Source: CAVVEQ01 sp963804865 (GTDB lineage Bacteria > Chloroflexota > Anaerolineae > Anaerolineales > Anaerolineaceae). From it: a DNA stretch of 64,000 nt. Of the stretch, positions 16,566 to 24,964 are shown piece by piece. The stretch spans positions 248,001 through 312,000 of the forward strand of contig CAWDSH010000026.1 of NCBI GenBank assembly GCA_963804865.1, written 5' to 3'. Positions within the stretch are counted from its first letter, which is position 1, and the number at the start of each line of letters is the position of its first letter. The position numbers were made by a program, and so were the translations under genes. Below the pieces are notes generated by a model. That model was given only the letters and a program-made list of their open reading frames with translations, was not told the origin of the DNA and searched no databases.

Positions 16566-17546
16566 TCATGACTGTTTTTCAACCAGTTTGGCAGCTTCCT
16601 CTGCCCGCAGGTGAGAGCGGAAACGACGCCGGGCCATACTGAACGCGATCTTGCCTCGCAATGCAATGATGATCAACACAAGCAGCGTCGCCATATTGGG
16701 AAGCAATTTCACCAGGTTGGGCGGCAGATCGGTGACGTTTTGAATGCGCACAGCGAAGGCATCCGCAAAGCCGAAGAACAAGCTGGCAAAGAAGACTCCG
16801 ATGGGATGATTGACACCAAACATGGCGGCGGCAATGGCGATCCAGCCGCGGCCGTTGCTCATATTACGGGTGAACAATTTGAGGTGACCAATGGAAAGGA
16901 AGGCACCACCCAGCGCGGCCAGGGCTCCGCTGATCACCAGCGCGAGCGTTTGCAGCAGAACGGCGTTAATGCCCACTGTCTCCGCTGCGCTCTTGTTTTC
17001 ACCCACCGCGCGAAGGTGGCGGCCACTGCGCATTCTATAGAGAACGATGAACATGACGATGGCAGCCAACCACGAAAAATAGACGATGATGTTGTAGCCG
17101 CTGAGAATTGGACCGATAACCGGAATATCCTTGATGAGCGGGATCTCGATATCCGGGATGCGCACAATGCTGGGATCGGACCAACTGCCCACGTTACCGA
17201 ACATGGCGCGCATGACGAACACGGTCAGCTCGGCAATGATCAGGTTAAAGGCGATCGCCAGGATCACCAGGTCCACCCTGTACTTATGGTAGAGGAACGC
17301 AAAGAGCAGACCCAAGATCCCACCGGCAGCCATCGCCACCAGCAGACCGAGGTAAGAATTACCCAGGTAAAAAGCAGCCACAATGCCGATGAAGGCACCC
17401 AGGAGCATCTTGCTTTCCAGTGCCAGGTTGAGCACGCCGGCCTGGTTGCAGAGGGCGCCGCCCAGAGCAGCCAGCAGGATGGGGGTGGCGAGGCGGATAC
17501 CGCTGTTAAGTAATTCGACAGTAAAAACGCTGAAGAAACCTTCCAT
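16566..17546 (-). CDS. Nucleoside ABC transporter permease (NupQ/YufQ-like)
   Basis: 326-residue inner-membrane protein with about nine to ten hydrophobic segments. It starts RLATPILLAALGGALCNQAGVLNLALESKMLLGAF, the hallmark of the second permease of BMP-type nucleoside importers. The short loop RAVGENKSAAETVGIN is the EAA-like contact with the ATPase. Its start follows the stop of the other permease by one base. Together with 17548-18648, the ATPase 18645-20219 and the binding protein 20289-21422 it makes a complete importer. Confidence 0.92.
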   Translation of the reverse strand: MEGFFSVFTVELLNSGIRLATPILLAALGGALCNQAGVLNLALESKMLLGAFIGIVAAFYLGNSYLGLLVAMAAGGILGLLFAFLYHKYRVDLVILAIAFNLIIAELTVFVMRAMFGNVGSWSDPSIVRIPDIEIPLIKDIPVIGPILSGYNIIVYFSWLAAIVMFIVLYRMRSGRHLRAVGENKSAAETVGINAVLLQTLALVISGALAALGGAFLSIGHLKLFTRNMSNGRGWIAIAAAMFGVNHPIGVFFASLFFGFADAFAVRIQNVTDLPPNLVKLLPNMATLLVLIIIALRGKIAFSMARRRFRSHLRAEEAAKLVEKQS

Positions 17547-17547
17547 G

Positions 17548-18648
17548 TTATTGACTCGCTCCTTTCGCCTTTGGATTCCGCCGGCGGGTCAGCCATTTGC
17601 GCACGCGATCAATATTTTCCGTGTATAGATTACGCGCAGCCACGAACAAGATGATGAAACCAATGATGGTACCACCCAACTCACGCGGGATATTCAACTT
17701 CAATTGCAGACCGAGCTGCGCACCCAACTTGAGGCCGGAAAACAGGATGGCAACGATGAACACCCCGATGGGATGAGTCTGTCCGAGAATGGCGGATGTA
17801 AGACCATCGAAACCGAGCCCAACCGAGAAACCGGTCATGATACGATGGTGCACACCCATGACCTCAATGGCGCCAGCCAGCCCAGCCAACGCACCGCTGA
17901 TCAACATGGCGCGGATGGCAGACTTATCGCTACGGATGCCGCCATACAGGGCGAACCTCTTGGATTGTCCCGCCATGCGCTGCTCATAACCCGACTTTGT
18001 GCGCCACAAGTAGATGAAAATGATGATCACCGCGATCACTGCGATCACAAATCCCACGCCCCAGTTTGATCCGGGCATGAACGTAGGTAAATAAGCTGTT
18101 TTATCGATGACCGGGGAGTGTGCCGTGGTACTCTTTTGGGCGCGCATGGGGAACTGCACCATGTATTCGGTGATGAGTACAGCGATGGAATTCAGCATGA
18201 TGGTGGCCAGCAGCTCGTTCACCCCCAGCTTCACCTTGAGGATACCCGGGATCCAACCATAACCAGCACCAATCAACATGGATGCAACCATGATCAACAA
18301 CGGATGCAGGATGATGGGGAGATGAATGGCATAACCCAGCCAGGCAGCCACCACGGCTCCCAGCAGGTACTGGCCTTCCTGGCCGATGCTGAACATCCCC
18401 GAGCGAAAGGCTACCACAGCCGAAAGCCCGGTGAGGATGAGAGGGGTAGCGCGCTCGAGGGCGGTAATGAATATGCAGTTGCCATATTCTTTGCATCCAA
18501 AACCCGTAGAAAAAAGGATGCCATAGGATTCAAAGAGTGGTTTCTTGATCAGGAGGATCAGAATACCCATCACGAAGAGTCCGGAAAGGATGGCCAGTAG
18601 CGGCACCAGAATGGCGTTCAATAGTTTCAAGAATCGATTTCTGGTCAT
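17548..18648 (-). CDS. Nucleoside ABC transporter permease (NupP/YufP-like)
   Basis: 366 residues, about nine hydrophobic segments. GLSAVVAFRSGMFSIGQEGQYLLGAVVAAWLG and GVNELLATIMLNSIAVLI are conserved in the first permease of BMP-type importers, and the C-terminus has LKLNIPRELGGTIIGFIILFVAARN. The start overlaps the ATPase stop by four bases (18645-18648), so translation is coupled. The extra permease at 11017-12060 is a clear paralogue of this one. Confidence 0.92.
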   Translation of the reverse strand: MTRNRFLKLLNAILVPLLAILSGLFVMGILILLIKKPLFESYGILFSTGFGCKEYGNCIFITALERATPLILTGLSAVVAFRSGMFSIGQEGQYLLGAVVAAWLGYAIHLPIILHPLLIMVASMLIGAGYGWIPGILKVKLGVNELLATIMLNSIAVLITEYMVQFPMRAQKSTTAHSPVIDKTAYLPTFMPGSNWGVGFVIAVIAVIIIFIYLWRTKSGYEQRMAGQSKRFALYGGIRSDKSAIRAMLISGALAGLAGAIEVMGVHHRIMTGFSVGLGFDGLTSAILGQTHPIGVFIVAILFSGLKLGAQLGLQLKLNIPRELGGTIIGFIILFVAARNLYTENIDRVRKWLTRRRNPKAKGASQ

Positions 18649-20219
18649 GGCTTCACCTCCCGCTTGGACGAACCTTTTGGTCGTTTTCCACCGGTTTTCA
18701 AGTCATCCAGGGTTCCGCCTGCCATCAGAATGCCCACTTGCTCTTCAGTGGCAGTGGCAGCGTCCAGCTCTCCCTGTATCCTGCCGCGGTAGAGCACCAG
18801 GATGCGGTCGGAGAGGGACATTATTTCATCCAGCTCCACGGATACCAGCAGCACGCCAGCGTCTTTATCCCGCTCCTCGATTAATGTTTTATGAACAAAT
18901 TCGATGCTGCCTACGTCCAGACCCCTGGTGGGCTGGTTGGCGATGATAAAGGTAGGATTGCCGGACAATTCGCGCCCGACCACCACCTTTTGAAGATTGC
19001 CACCGGAAAGCATCGAGATGCCTTCACCCGCGTGTGCAGCAGCGATGGAGAAAGCTTTAACCACCTTTTCAGTAAAATCGTGGATGGCTTTCATCAGCAT
19101 AAAGCCAAATCGATTGAACTCCGAGCTGTTGTAGCGGGAAACGATCAGGTTTTCATCCAGGGTGGTCTGCAGGTTCAAACCGACCACCATGCGGTCCTCG
19201 GGAATATGAGCCATGCCCATGTCACGCCGTTCGCCGACACTGGCTTGATTGATGGATTTACCCTTGAAGATGATCTCGCCCCCATCCAGGTTATTCATCC
19301 CGGAGAGCACTTCGACAAGCTCGGTCTGGCCATTTCCGCTGACACCCGCGATGCCAACAATCTCGCCTTTATGGACATCGAACGAAACATGTGAGATCGC
19401 TGCAAGCCCGTTCATATCTGAGACACTGATGTCTTTAGTTTCCAGGACAACATCGCCGCGTTTGATTTCCTTCTTCTTTACCCGTAAAAGTACCTCGCGA
19501 CCGACCATCATGCGTGCCAGCTCGGGGATGGAGGTTTCCGAGACTTTCTTGGTCCCAACCATCTTCCCACCACGCATCACGCTGACCCGGTCAGCGACAT
19601 GCATGACTTCGATTAATTTATGGGTGATAAAGATGATGGTGTAACCCAGCTTTGAAAGCCCACGAATCACGGCGACTAATTCATTGACTTCCTGGGGGAT
19701 TAGGACAGCCGTGGGTTCGTCCAGGATCAATATCTTCGCGTTGCGTTCCAATACCTTTAAGATCTCAACTCGCTGCTGCATACCCACCGGCAGATCGCGA
19801 ATACGTGCGGTCGGATCCACCGGAAGGTTATATTTCTTGGCCAATTGGTCAACCAGCTCATTTTCCCTGCCCCTGTTCAAAAAACCTGCCTGGCCGGGTT
19901 CCATGCCCAGCATGATATTTTCTGCCACCGTGAAAGAAGGCACCAGCTTGAAGTGCTGGTGAACCATGCCGATACCATTCTTTATGGCATCATCCGGGTG
20001 ACCGATATGGACCTTTTTAGAGTCAATAAAGATCTCGCCGGAATCGGGCTTAATCAATCCATACAGGATATTCATCAAGGTTGTTTTCCCGGCGCCGTTC
20101 TCGCCGACGAGCGCGTGCACCTCACCGCTTTCCACCGAGAAATCAACGTGTTCGTTTGCCTGCACATCCGTGGAGGCAAAATACTTGGTCATGCCTTTCA
20201 TTTCGATTGCGAGTGTCAT
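18645..20219 (-). CDS. Nucleoside ABC transporter ATPase, two fused ABC domains (NupO/YufO-like)
   Basis: About 524 residues from the Met at 20219, chosen because AAGGATG lies just upstream; an in-frame ATG 15 bases earlier is worse placed. First domain: Walker A GENGAGKTTLMN, a modified signature PVGMQQRVEILKVL, and Walker B ILILDEPTAVL. Second domain: degenerate P-loop GVSGNGQTELVEVLSG, signature LSGGNLQKVVVGREL, and IIANQPTRGLDVGS. This tandem layout is that of sugar and nucleoside importers (RbsA/YufO type). It drives uptake through the two permeases that follow. Confidence 0.94.
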   Translation of the reverse strand: MTLAIEMKGMTKYFASTDVQANEHVDFSVESGEVHALVGENGAGKTTLMNILYGLIKPDSGEIFIDSKKVHIGHPDDAIKNGIGMVHQHFKLVPSFTVAENIMLGMEPGQAGFLNRGRENELVDQLAKKYNLPVDPTARIRDLPVGMQQRVEILKVLERNAKILILDEPTAVLIPQEVNELVAVIRGLSKLGYTIIFITHKLIEVMHVADRVSVMRGGKMVGTKKVSETSIPELARMMVGREVLLRVKKKEIKRGDVVLETKDISVSDMNGLAAISHVSFDVHKGEIVGIAGVSGNGQTELVEVLSGMNNLDGGEIIFKGKSINQASVGERRDMGMAHIPEDRMVVGLNLQTTLDENLIVSRYNSSEFNRFGFMLMKAIHDFTEKVVKAFSIAAAHAGEGISMLSGGNLQKVVVGRELSGNPTFIIANQPTRGLDVGSIEFVHKTLIEERDKDAGVLLVSVELDEIMSLSDRILVLYRGRIQGELDAATATEEQVGILMAGGTLDDLKTGGKRPKGSSKREVKP

Positions 20220-20237
20220 AGGCACATCCTTCATATA

Positions 20238-20264
20238 GACCCCGGGGCTTCCTGCCCCGGGGTC
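20238..20264 (-). promoter_or_regulatory. Perfect 11-bp GC hairpin between binding-protein and ATPase genes
   Basis: GACCCCGGGGC / GCCCCGGGGTC around TTCCT, 24 bases after the binding-protein stop and 18 before the ATPase start. No T run follows on the minus strand. In binding-protein operons such a hairpin commonly protects the upstream message or causes partial termination, which keeps the binding protein in excess. Confidence 0.55.
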
Positions 20265-20288
20265 TTTTACAACGTCACAATAATCTGG

Positions 20289-21422
20289 TTATTTGGCGAG
20301 CAGTTCCACGCATTCGGGTGTATCGGCGAAGAATGCGTCGCAGACCTTGTATTCGCCGCTGACGATCTTGGCGCGCCATTCTTCCACGAGCGCTTTGATC
20401 TCGGGCAGCTTGGCGGTCATATCGGCGGGACCCTGGGTTTCGAACGTGGTTGAACCTTCGTCCCAGGAAAGACCGGCGAAGCCTTCCTTCAGGCCGCGTT
20501 TCTGGAAACCGCCGGCAAAGGTGCCATCCACGACCAGTTTGATCGGGTCGTAGGTGGTGGATTCCACTTTCTTGAGCATGGAGACGATCACATGACCGGG
20601 CTGGATGTCGTCCTGGTTGGAATCGACACCGATGGCGTAGAGGTCGCGCTGGGCGGCGGCTTCAAGCGTGCCTTCACCCGAGCGGCCGGCAACCTGGTAG
20701 ATGATATCGGCACCCTGGTCATATTGACCGAGGGCGGTCTCTAGCCCGAGGGTCGGGTTGGAGAATTCAAAGCCGAGATAGCTGACCAAAACCTTGCAAT
20801 CCGGGCAGACTTCCAGAACGCCCTGCTTGTAACCATAGAAGAACTGGTTCAAACCGGGGGCATCACCACCGACCACTGCACCGACGGTCTTGGTCTTGGT
20901 GAGCGAGCCAACGATCACACCCACCAGGAAGCTGGATTCATGCACATCGATCTGGTAGGCGATCATGTTGGGGGGCAGGGTATCGAGGAAGATCTCGGAT
21001 GGGGAAGCCAACTTTTGATCCGGGAATTCCTCGGCCAGCCCGACGAACATATCCGTATCCATGGCCAGGCCAAGGACCAGGTCATAACCCTGGGCGATGG
21101 CACCGCGCAGGGCGGTCTCATGCTCGGAAACGCCATTGGTCTCGATGATGTCGCATTTCACGGGCAGCTCGGCGTTGGCTTTCTCAATGCCACGGGCGGA
21201 AGCATCAATAAAGGAGCGGTCGCCCAGGGGATTGGGGGTGATCAGCGCGCAGGTGAACTGCGGTTCTTCAACAACCGGTTCCTCGACAGCCGGTTCTTCG
21301 GCAGCAGGTTCCTCGGCGGCTGGTTCTTCCGCAACCGGAACTTCAGCCGCACCACCGCATGCCGCAAGAAGCATGGAAGCGACCAGCATAAAACTCAATA
21401 CAAATAACAAACTTTTCTTCAT
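20289..21422 (-). CDS. BMP/PnrA-type nucleoside-binding lipoprotein
   Basis: 377 residues. Signal peptide with lipobox LLAACGG (Cys21), then an acidic linker of repeated EEPAAEEPA units (about 21255-21345). The mature part has FTCALITPNPLGDRSFIDASARGIEKA, VLGLAMDTDMFVGLAEEFPDQKLA, GAVVGGDAPGLNQFFYGYKQG and YAIGVDSNQDDIQPGHVIVSMLKKV, the order found in the basic membrane protein/PnrA family that binds purine and pyrimidine nucleosides. It is the first gene of the importer operon, with AGGAG eight bases before the ATG. The Glu/Pro spacer is unusual in length but harmless. Confidence 0.92.
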   Translation of the reverse strand: MKKSLLFVLSFMLVASMLLAACGGAAEVPVAEEPAAEEPAAEEPAVEEPVVEEPQFTCALITPNPLGDRSFIDASARGIEKANAELPVKCDIIETNGVSEHETALRGAIAQGYDLVLGLAMDTDMFVGLAEEFPDQKLASPSEIFLDTLPPNMIAYQIDVHESSFLVGVIVGSLTKTKTVGAVVGGDAPGLNQFFYGYKQGVLEVCPDCKVLVSYLGFEFSNPTLGLETALGQYDQGADIIYQVAGRSGEGTLEAAAQRDLYAIGVDSNQDDIQPGHVIVSMLKKVESTTYDPIKLVVDGTFAGGFQKRGLKEGFAGLSWDEGSTTFETQGPADMTAKLPEIKALVEEWRAKIVSGEYKVCDAFFADTPECVELLAK

Positions 21423-21592
21423 CTCATTTTCTCCTAGGATTTAAGATTTATCGGAACAAGTAGACAGGTTTTTGACTTTTTTCGCGCGATCACCTCCCTT
21501 TAATTAAAAATATATTACTGACGATGAATCACGATTTTGAGGTGGTTCATGCTAGTTGAGAAAAGAAAAGGACAATAATTAATCGCTGCCAA

Positions 21593-21605
21593 CCTTACGG
21601 TAAGG
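21593..21605. promoter_or_regulatory. 13-bp perfect palindrome, operator candidate
   Basis: CCTTACGGTAAGG in the divergent gap between the nucleoside-binding lipoprotein (21422) and the FGGY kinase (21757). A TATACA-like box follows at 21616-21621, so a protein bound here would sit where a -35 lies. No regulator gene is adjacent. The rest of the 21423-21756 gap is AT-rich with no other gene. Confidence 0.35.
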
Positions 21606-21756
21606 ATGAATTCATTATACATAAAATGGTAGGAAATACAATTGGAGACTTTTTATCCGGCCTGGAAAGAATAAATAATAAATCAATCCCAGGAAATGGT
21701 CAGGTATACTCATGTATGAAATCTGCTTCAATGACAGCAGGCTGCGGAGGAGTGAC

Positions 21757-23304
21757 ATGGGTGCATTGTTGATGGGAATCGATGTGGGCACCTACAGTTC
21801 CAAGGGTGTGCTTTGCACGGCACAGGGGGATATCCTTGCTGAGCAGCAATTGGAACACGGACTTGCGATCCCTCAGGCGGGCTGGGCGGAGCAGGATGCC
21901 GACCGGATCTGGTACGCGGATATCTGCTCCATTTCCAAATCCCTGCTAATAAAAGCCGGCAGGACAGGGGAAGATGTGGCTGCCCTGGCGGTCAGCGCAT
22001 TGGGACCCGACCTGGTGGCGCTGGACGCTGATTTCAAGCCGCTGCGCCCGGCAATTTTATATGGGATAGATACCCGCGCCACGGCAGAGATCGCCTGGCT
22101 GGATGAACATTTTGGATCCATGGAAATGGCAAAACAATCCGGTATGCTGCTGACCTCTTCCGCCATTGGACCCAAGATCCTGTGGCTCAAGAATCATGAG
22201 CCGGAGGTATTCAAGCAGACTCAATACCTGTGCTCGGGAAGCTCTTACCTGGTTTTGCGGCTCACTGGTGAATACATCCTCGACCGGCATTCGGCATCGC
22301 ACTACAACCCGCTTTTCGATATCCGCACATTGGAATGGAGCGAGACCTTTGCCGCACCACTGGAAGGAAATTACCAGCTGCCGCGGCTGATCTGGGCGCA
22401 GGAAATGGCCGGGACTTTGACCGACCACGCAGCGGGTGAAATGGGGTTGCAGCCCGGCACCTCTGTCACGGCGGGCACGGTGGATTCGATCGTCGAAGCG
22501 ATCAGCATCGGGGCAATCCATCCAGGTGACCTGGCAGTGACATTCGGGACCACTACCTACTTCGTCCAGGTGATGGATAAATCCATATTTAATGAAACCA
22601 TGTGGCACTCCGCGTATTTCCGACCGGGACTTTACTTGATGGAAGGGGGCACCTCGGCCACGGGAGGGATGACGCGCTGGTTCCGCGATAATTTTGCCAG
22701 GAAGGAAATGGAAGTCGAGCAGGCAGGCGGTGAAAATGCCTATGCTGTTCTGACCAAGGAGGCAGCCCAAGTGCCACCTGGCAGCCAGGGTTTGATCGTG
22801 CTGCCCTACCTTAGCGGCGAACGCACACCGATCAATGACCCCATGGCGAGGGGCGTGATCACCGGGCTGACCCTGGGGCACGGGCGGGGGCACATCTACC
22901 GGGCAGTATTGGAAGCCACTGCCTACGCTGTGGCACATAACCTCGAAGTGCTGAGGGCAGCCGGGAGCATGCCCCAGCGCATCATCGGGGTGGGGGGCAT
23001 GACGCGCAGCCCGCTTTTCATGCAGATCGTGAGCGACGTCACGGGCATTGAATTGTTACTTCCCGAAAAGACCATAGGCGCATGCTACGGAGATTGCTTC
23101 CTGGCCGGCCTGGCAGCCGGTTTGTTTGACCTGGATGACCTGGAAACATTCTGGGTGAAGCCTGCAGTGAAGTACCAGCCGAATGATGATAGCCATCAGA
23201 AATACCAGCCTGCATTCCGGGCTTACAAGGAACTCTATCTGCTCACGAAGGACAGCATGCACCGCCTGGCGGAGCTGGATTCCGGGGATACAAAGACTGG
23301 ATAA
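21757..23304 (+). CDS. FGGY-family carbohydrate kinase (xylulokinase-like)
   Basis: About 515 residues from the ATG at 21757, selected because GGAGG lies six bases before it; an in-frame ATG exists at 21712. N-terminal MGIDVGTYSSKGVLC is the first phosphate-binding motif of the hexokinase/actin fold. GWAEQDADRIW and AVSALGPDLVALD are FGGY features, and the C-terminal lobe has VTFGTTTYFVQ, LPYLSGERTPINDPMARGVITGL and IIGVGGMTRSPLFMQIVSDVTG, the adenosine-binding segment. It phosphorylates a pentulose or related polyol in the cytoplasm. It is a single gene diverging from the nucleoside importer, so it may feed the same pentose-phosphate pool; substrate unknown. Confidence 0.88.
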   Translation: MGALLMGIDVGTYSSKGVLCTAQGDILAEQQLEHGLAIPQAGWAEQDADRIWYADICSISKSLLIKAGRTGEDVAALAVSALGPDLVALDADFKPLRPAILYGIDTRATAEIAWLDEHFGSMEMAKQSGMLLTSSAIGPKILWLKNHEPEVFKQTQYLCSGSSYLVLRLTGEYILDRHSASHYNPLFDIRTLEWSETFAAPLEGNYQLPRLIWAQEMAGTLTDHAAGEMGLQPGTSVTAGTVDSIVEAISIGAIHPGDLAVTFGTTTYFVQVMDKSIFNETMWHSAYFRPGLYLMEGGTSATGGMTRWFRDNFARKEMEVEQAGGENAYAVLTKEAAQVPPGSQGLIVLPYLSGERTPINDPMARGVITGLTLGHGRGHIYRAVLEATAYAVAHNLEVLRAAGSMPQRIIGVGGMTRSPLFMQIVSDVTGIELLLPEKTIGACYGDCFLAGLAAGLFDLDDLETFWVKPAVKYQPNDDSHQKYQPAFRAYKELYLLTKDSMHRLAELDSGDTKTG

Positions 23305-23405
23305 GTGACCAAGCCCAACATCATCCGGTGAGCTATTCCTATTAAAAAGTAAACGCTGTAGAATTGTTTCGTTCGTGAACTTTGCACGGAAGGGATACTT
23401 CTATT

Positions 23406-24791
23406 ATGGACGCGTCATCGAAACGCCGTGGGCCGGGGGGCATGTTCGGGTTCGTCATCGTCTGGCTCGGGCAACTCATCTCTGTGCTGGCATCCAATAT
23501 GAGCAGCTTTGCGCTGACCATCTGGGCATACCAGAAGACCGGCAGCGCCACTGTTCTGGGATTGATCTCAGCCTGTTTCCTGGTCCCCTTCCTGGCGGTC
23601 TCACCTTTCGCCGGGGCGATGGTGGACCGCTACAACCGCAAGCTGATGATGATGGTCAGCGACCTGGGAGCCGTGCTGGCCACCGCGTCGATCCTGCTGC
23701 TCAACGCATATGGGACGCTGGAGATCTGGCACTACTGCGCAGCCGCGGTGGTTTATGGGTTGAGCGCTACTTTCCAATGGCCGGCCTACATGGCTGCCAT
23801 CACCCTGATGGTGCCCAAGGAGCAGCTGGGGCGCGCCAACGGCTTGATGATGCTGGTCGATTCCGGGCCGGGAGTATTCTCACCCGTGCTGGCCGGCATG
23901 CTGCTCCCGATCATTGGTTTGACCGGCATATTAACCATCGACGTGATCACCTTTTTCCTGGCGATCGTGGCATTACTCGTCGTGTTCATCCCTCAACCAA
24001 AGGAAACAGAGGAGGGTAAAGAAGGCAAGGGCAGCCTCTGGAAGGAAGCGGGTTATGGTTTCAAATATATATTCGAGCGTAAAAGCCTGCGATCCCTTTT
24101 GATCGCGATCCTTTTTCTTAACCTGGCAGGCGGATTGGCGTATTCGCTGACAGCACCCATGATCCTCACCCGCACCGGCAACAACAGTGCAACGCTGGGC
24201 GTGGTGGAATCCGCCTTTGCCATCGGCGGGGTGGTGGGGGGATTGATCGTCAGCGCTTGGGGAGGATTCAAAAAGGACCGCATTCGCGGGATGCTGCTGG
24301 GCTGGACCGCAGGCAGTATTTTTGGTTTGCTGATCTTCGGGTTGGGACGCAGCATTGCCGTCTGGATCCCGGTGGCGGCAATATCCGCGATGATGTTCCC
24401 CTTGAGCCAGAGTGCCAGCAACACCATCTGGCAGCACAAGGTGGCGCCGGACGTGCAGGGGCGGGTTTTCTCCGCGCGGCGGCTGATCGCCTGGCTGACC
24501 GACCCGATCATGCCGGTGCTGGCTGGCGCGCTGGCGGATCACGTGACCGAACCCGCCATGCAAGGAAGCGGCTGGCTGCCAAGGATCTTTGGCGGATTGG
24601 TAGGCAGGGATCCCGGCTCCGGCATGGCGTTGCAGTTCCTGATTGCAGGGGTTCTTTATCTCATGGTGGCGGTCTATGCCTGGAGGAATCCAGTAATACG
24701 CAACGTGGAAACGCTCCTGCCGGATCACGATCAGCTGAAGAGCGAGGAAGATGAAAAGAAGGTGGAAGTTCAAGTCCAGGCTACTGGATAA
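23406..24791 (+). CDS. MFS transporter, drug-efflux type
   Basis: About 461 residues with twelve predicted membrane segments. The start at 23406 is preferred to 23382 because the hydrophilic head DASSKRRGPGG leads directly into the first helix and GGAAGGG lies upstream at moderate spacing. AGAMVDRYNRKLMMM is the loop 2-3 MFS motif, and the run FLVPFLAVSPFAGAMVDR resembles macrolide-efflux-type (MFS_3) members. QSASNTIWQHKVAPDVQGRVFSARR in the second half is also typical of that group. It stands alone; the exported compound is unknown. Confidence 0.82.
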   Translation: MDASSKRRGPGGMFGFVIVWLGQLISVLASNMSSFALTIWAYQKTGSATVLGLISACFLVPFLAVSPFAGAMVDRYNRKLMMMVSDLGAVLATASILLLNAYGTLEIWHYCAAAVVYGLSATFQWPAYMAAITLMVPKEQLGRANGLMMLVDSGPGVFSPVLAGMLLPIIGLTGILTIDVITFFLAIVALLVVFIPQPKETEEGKEGKGSLWKEAGYGFKYIFERKSLRSLLIAILFLNLAGGLAYSLTAPMILTRTGNNSATLGVVESAFAIGGVVGGLIVSAWGGFKKDRIRGMLLGWTAGSIFGLLIFGLGRSIAVWIPVAAISAMMFPLSQSASNTIWQHKVAPDVQGRVFSARRLIAWLTDPIMPVLAGALADHVTEPAMQGSGWLPRIFGGLVGRDPGSGMALQFLIAGVLYLMVAVYAWRNPVIRNVETLLPDHDQLKSEEDEKKVEVQVQATG

Positions 24792-24854
24792 TCACCTTGT
24801 CTCGTCATTCGTAGCTTTTGTTGATATTCTTGACTGAAATCAAGAAATTACCGT

Positions 24855-24880
24855 AATTTAACCTTTCAAAAGGGTTAATT
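24855..24880. terminator. Imperfect dyad, possible terminator of the MFS gene
   Basis: TTAACC and GGTTAA flank a short AT-rich centre between the MFS stop (24791) and the kinase start. No long T run follows. It could instead be an operator upstream of the kinase -10 box at 24924. Confidence 0.35.
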
Positions 24881-24923
24881 ACACCTTTCATGATCGTTAA
24901 AGCCCCGTTGGGTGGATTCGCGC

Positions 24924-24929
24924 TATAAT
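24924..24929 (+). promoter_or_regulatory. Probable -10 box of the Ser/Thr kinase gene
   Basis: TATAAT, 35 bases before the kinase ATG. A clear -35 hexamer at 16-18 bases is not seen. AAAGGGG near 24950 is the likely ribosome-binding site. Confidence 0.4.
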
Positions 24930-24964
24930 TAACCTGGCGTCATGTCCATAAAGGGGCTTTATTT

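Noticed and set aside
16611..17513. A 300-codon plus-strand frame, very rich in Gln/His/Asp
   Set aside because: Composition is the complement of a hydrophobic permease gene, a common artefact.
21255..21345. Repeated GGTTCTTC-like units
   Set aside because: They encode the EEPAAEEPA linker of the nucleoside-binding lipoprotein and are not a separate element.
22057..22938. A 293-codon minus-strand frame inside the FGGY kinase
   Set aside because: Antisense to a gene with complete kinase motifs; no start signal or family features.
24898..24961. Inverted repeat TAAAGCCCC ... GGGGCTTTA around the kinase promoter, considered as a riboswitch-like element
   Set aside because: The upstream arm lies before the probable transcription start, so the pair could not form in the mRNA.
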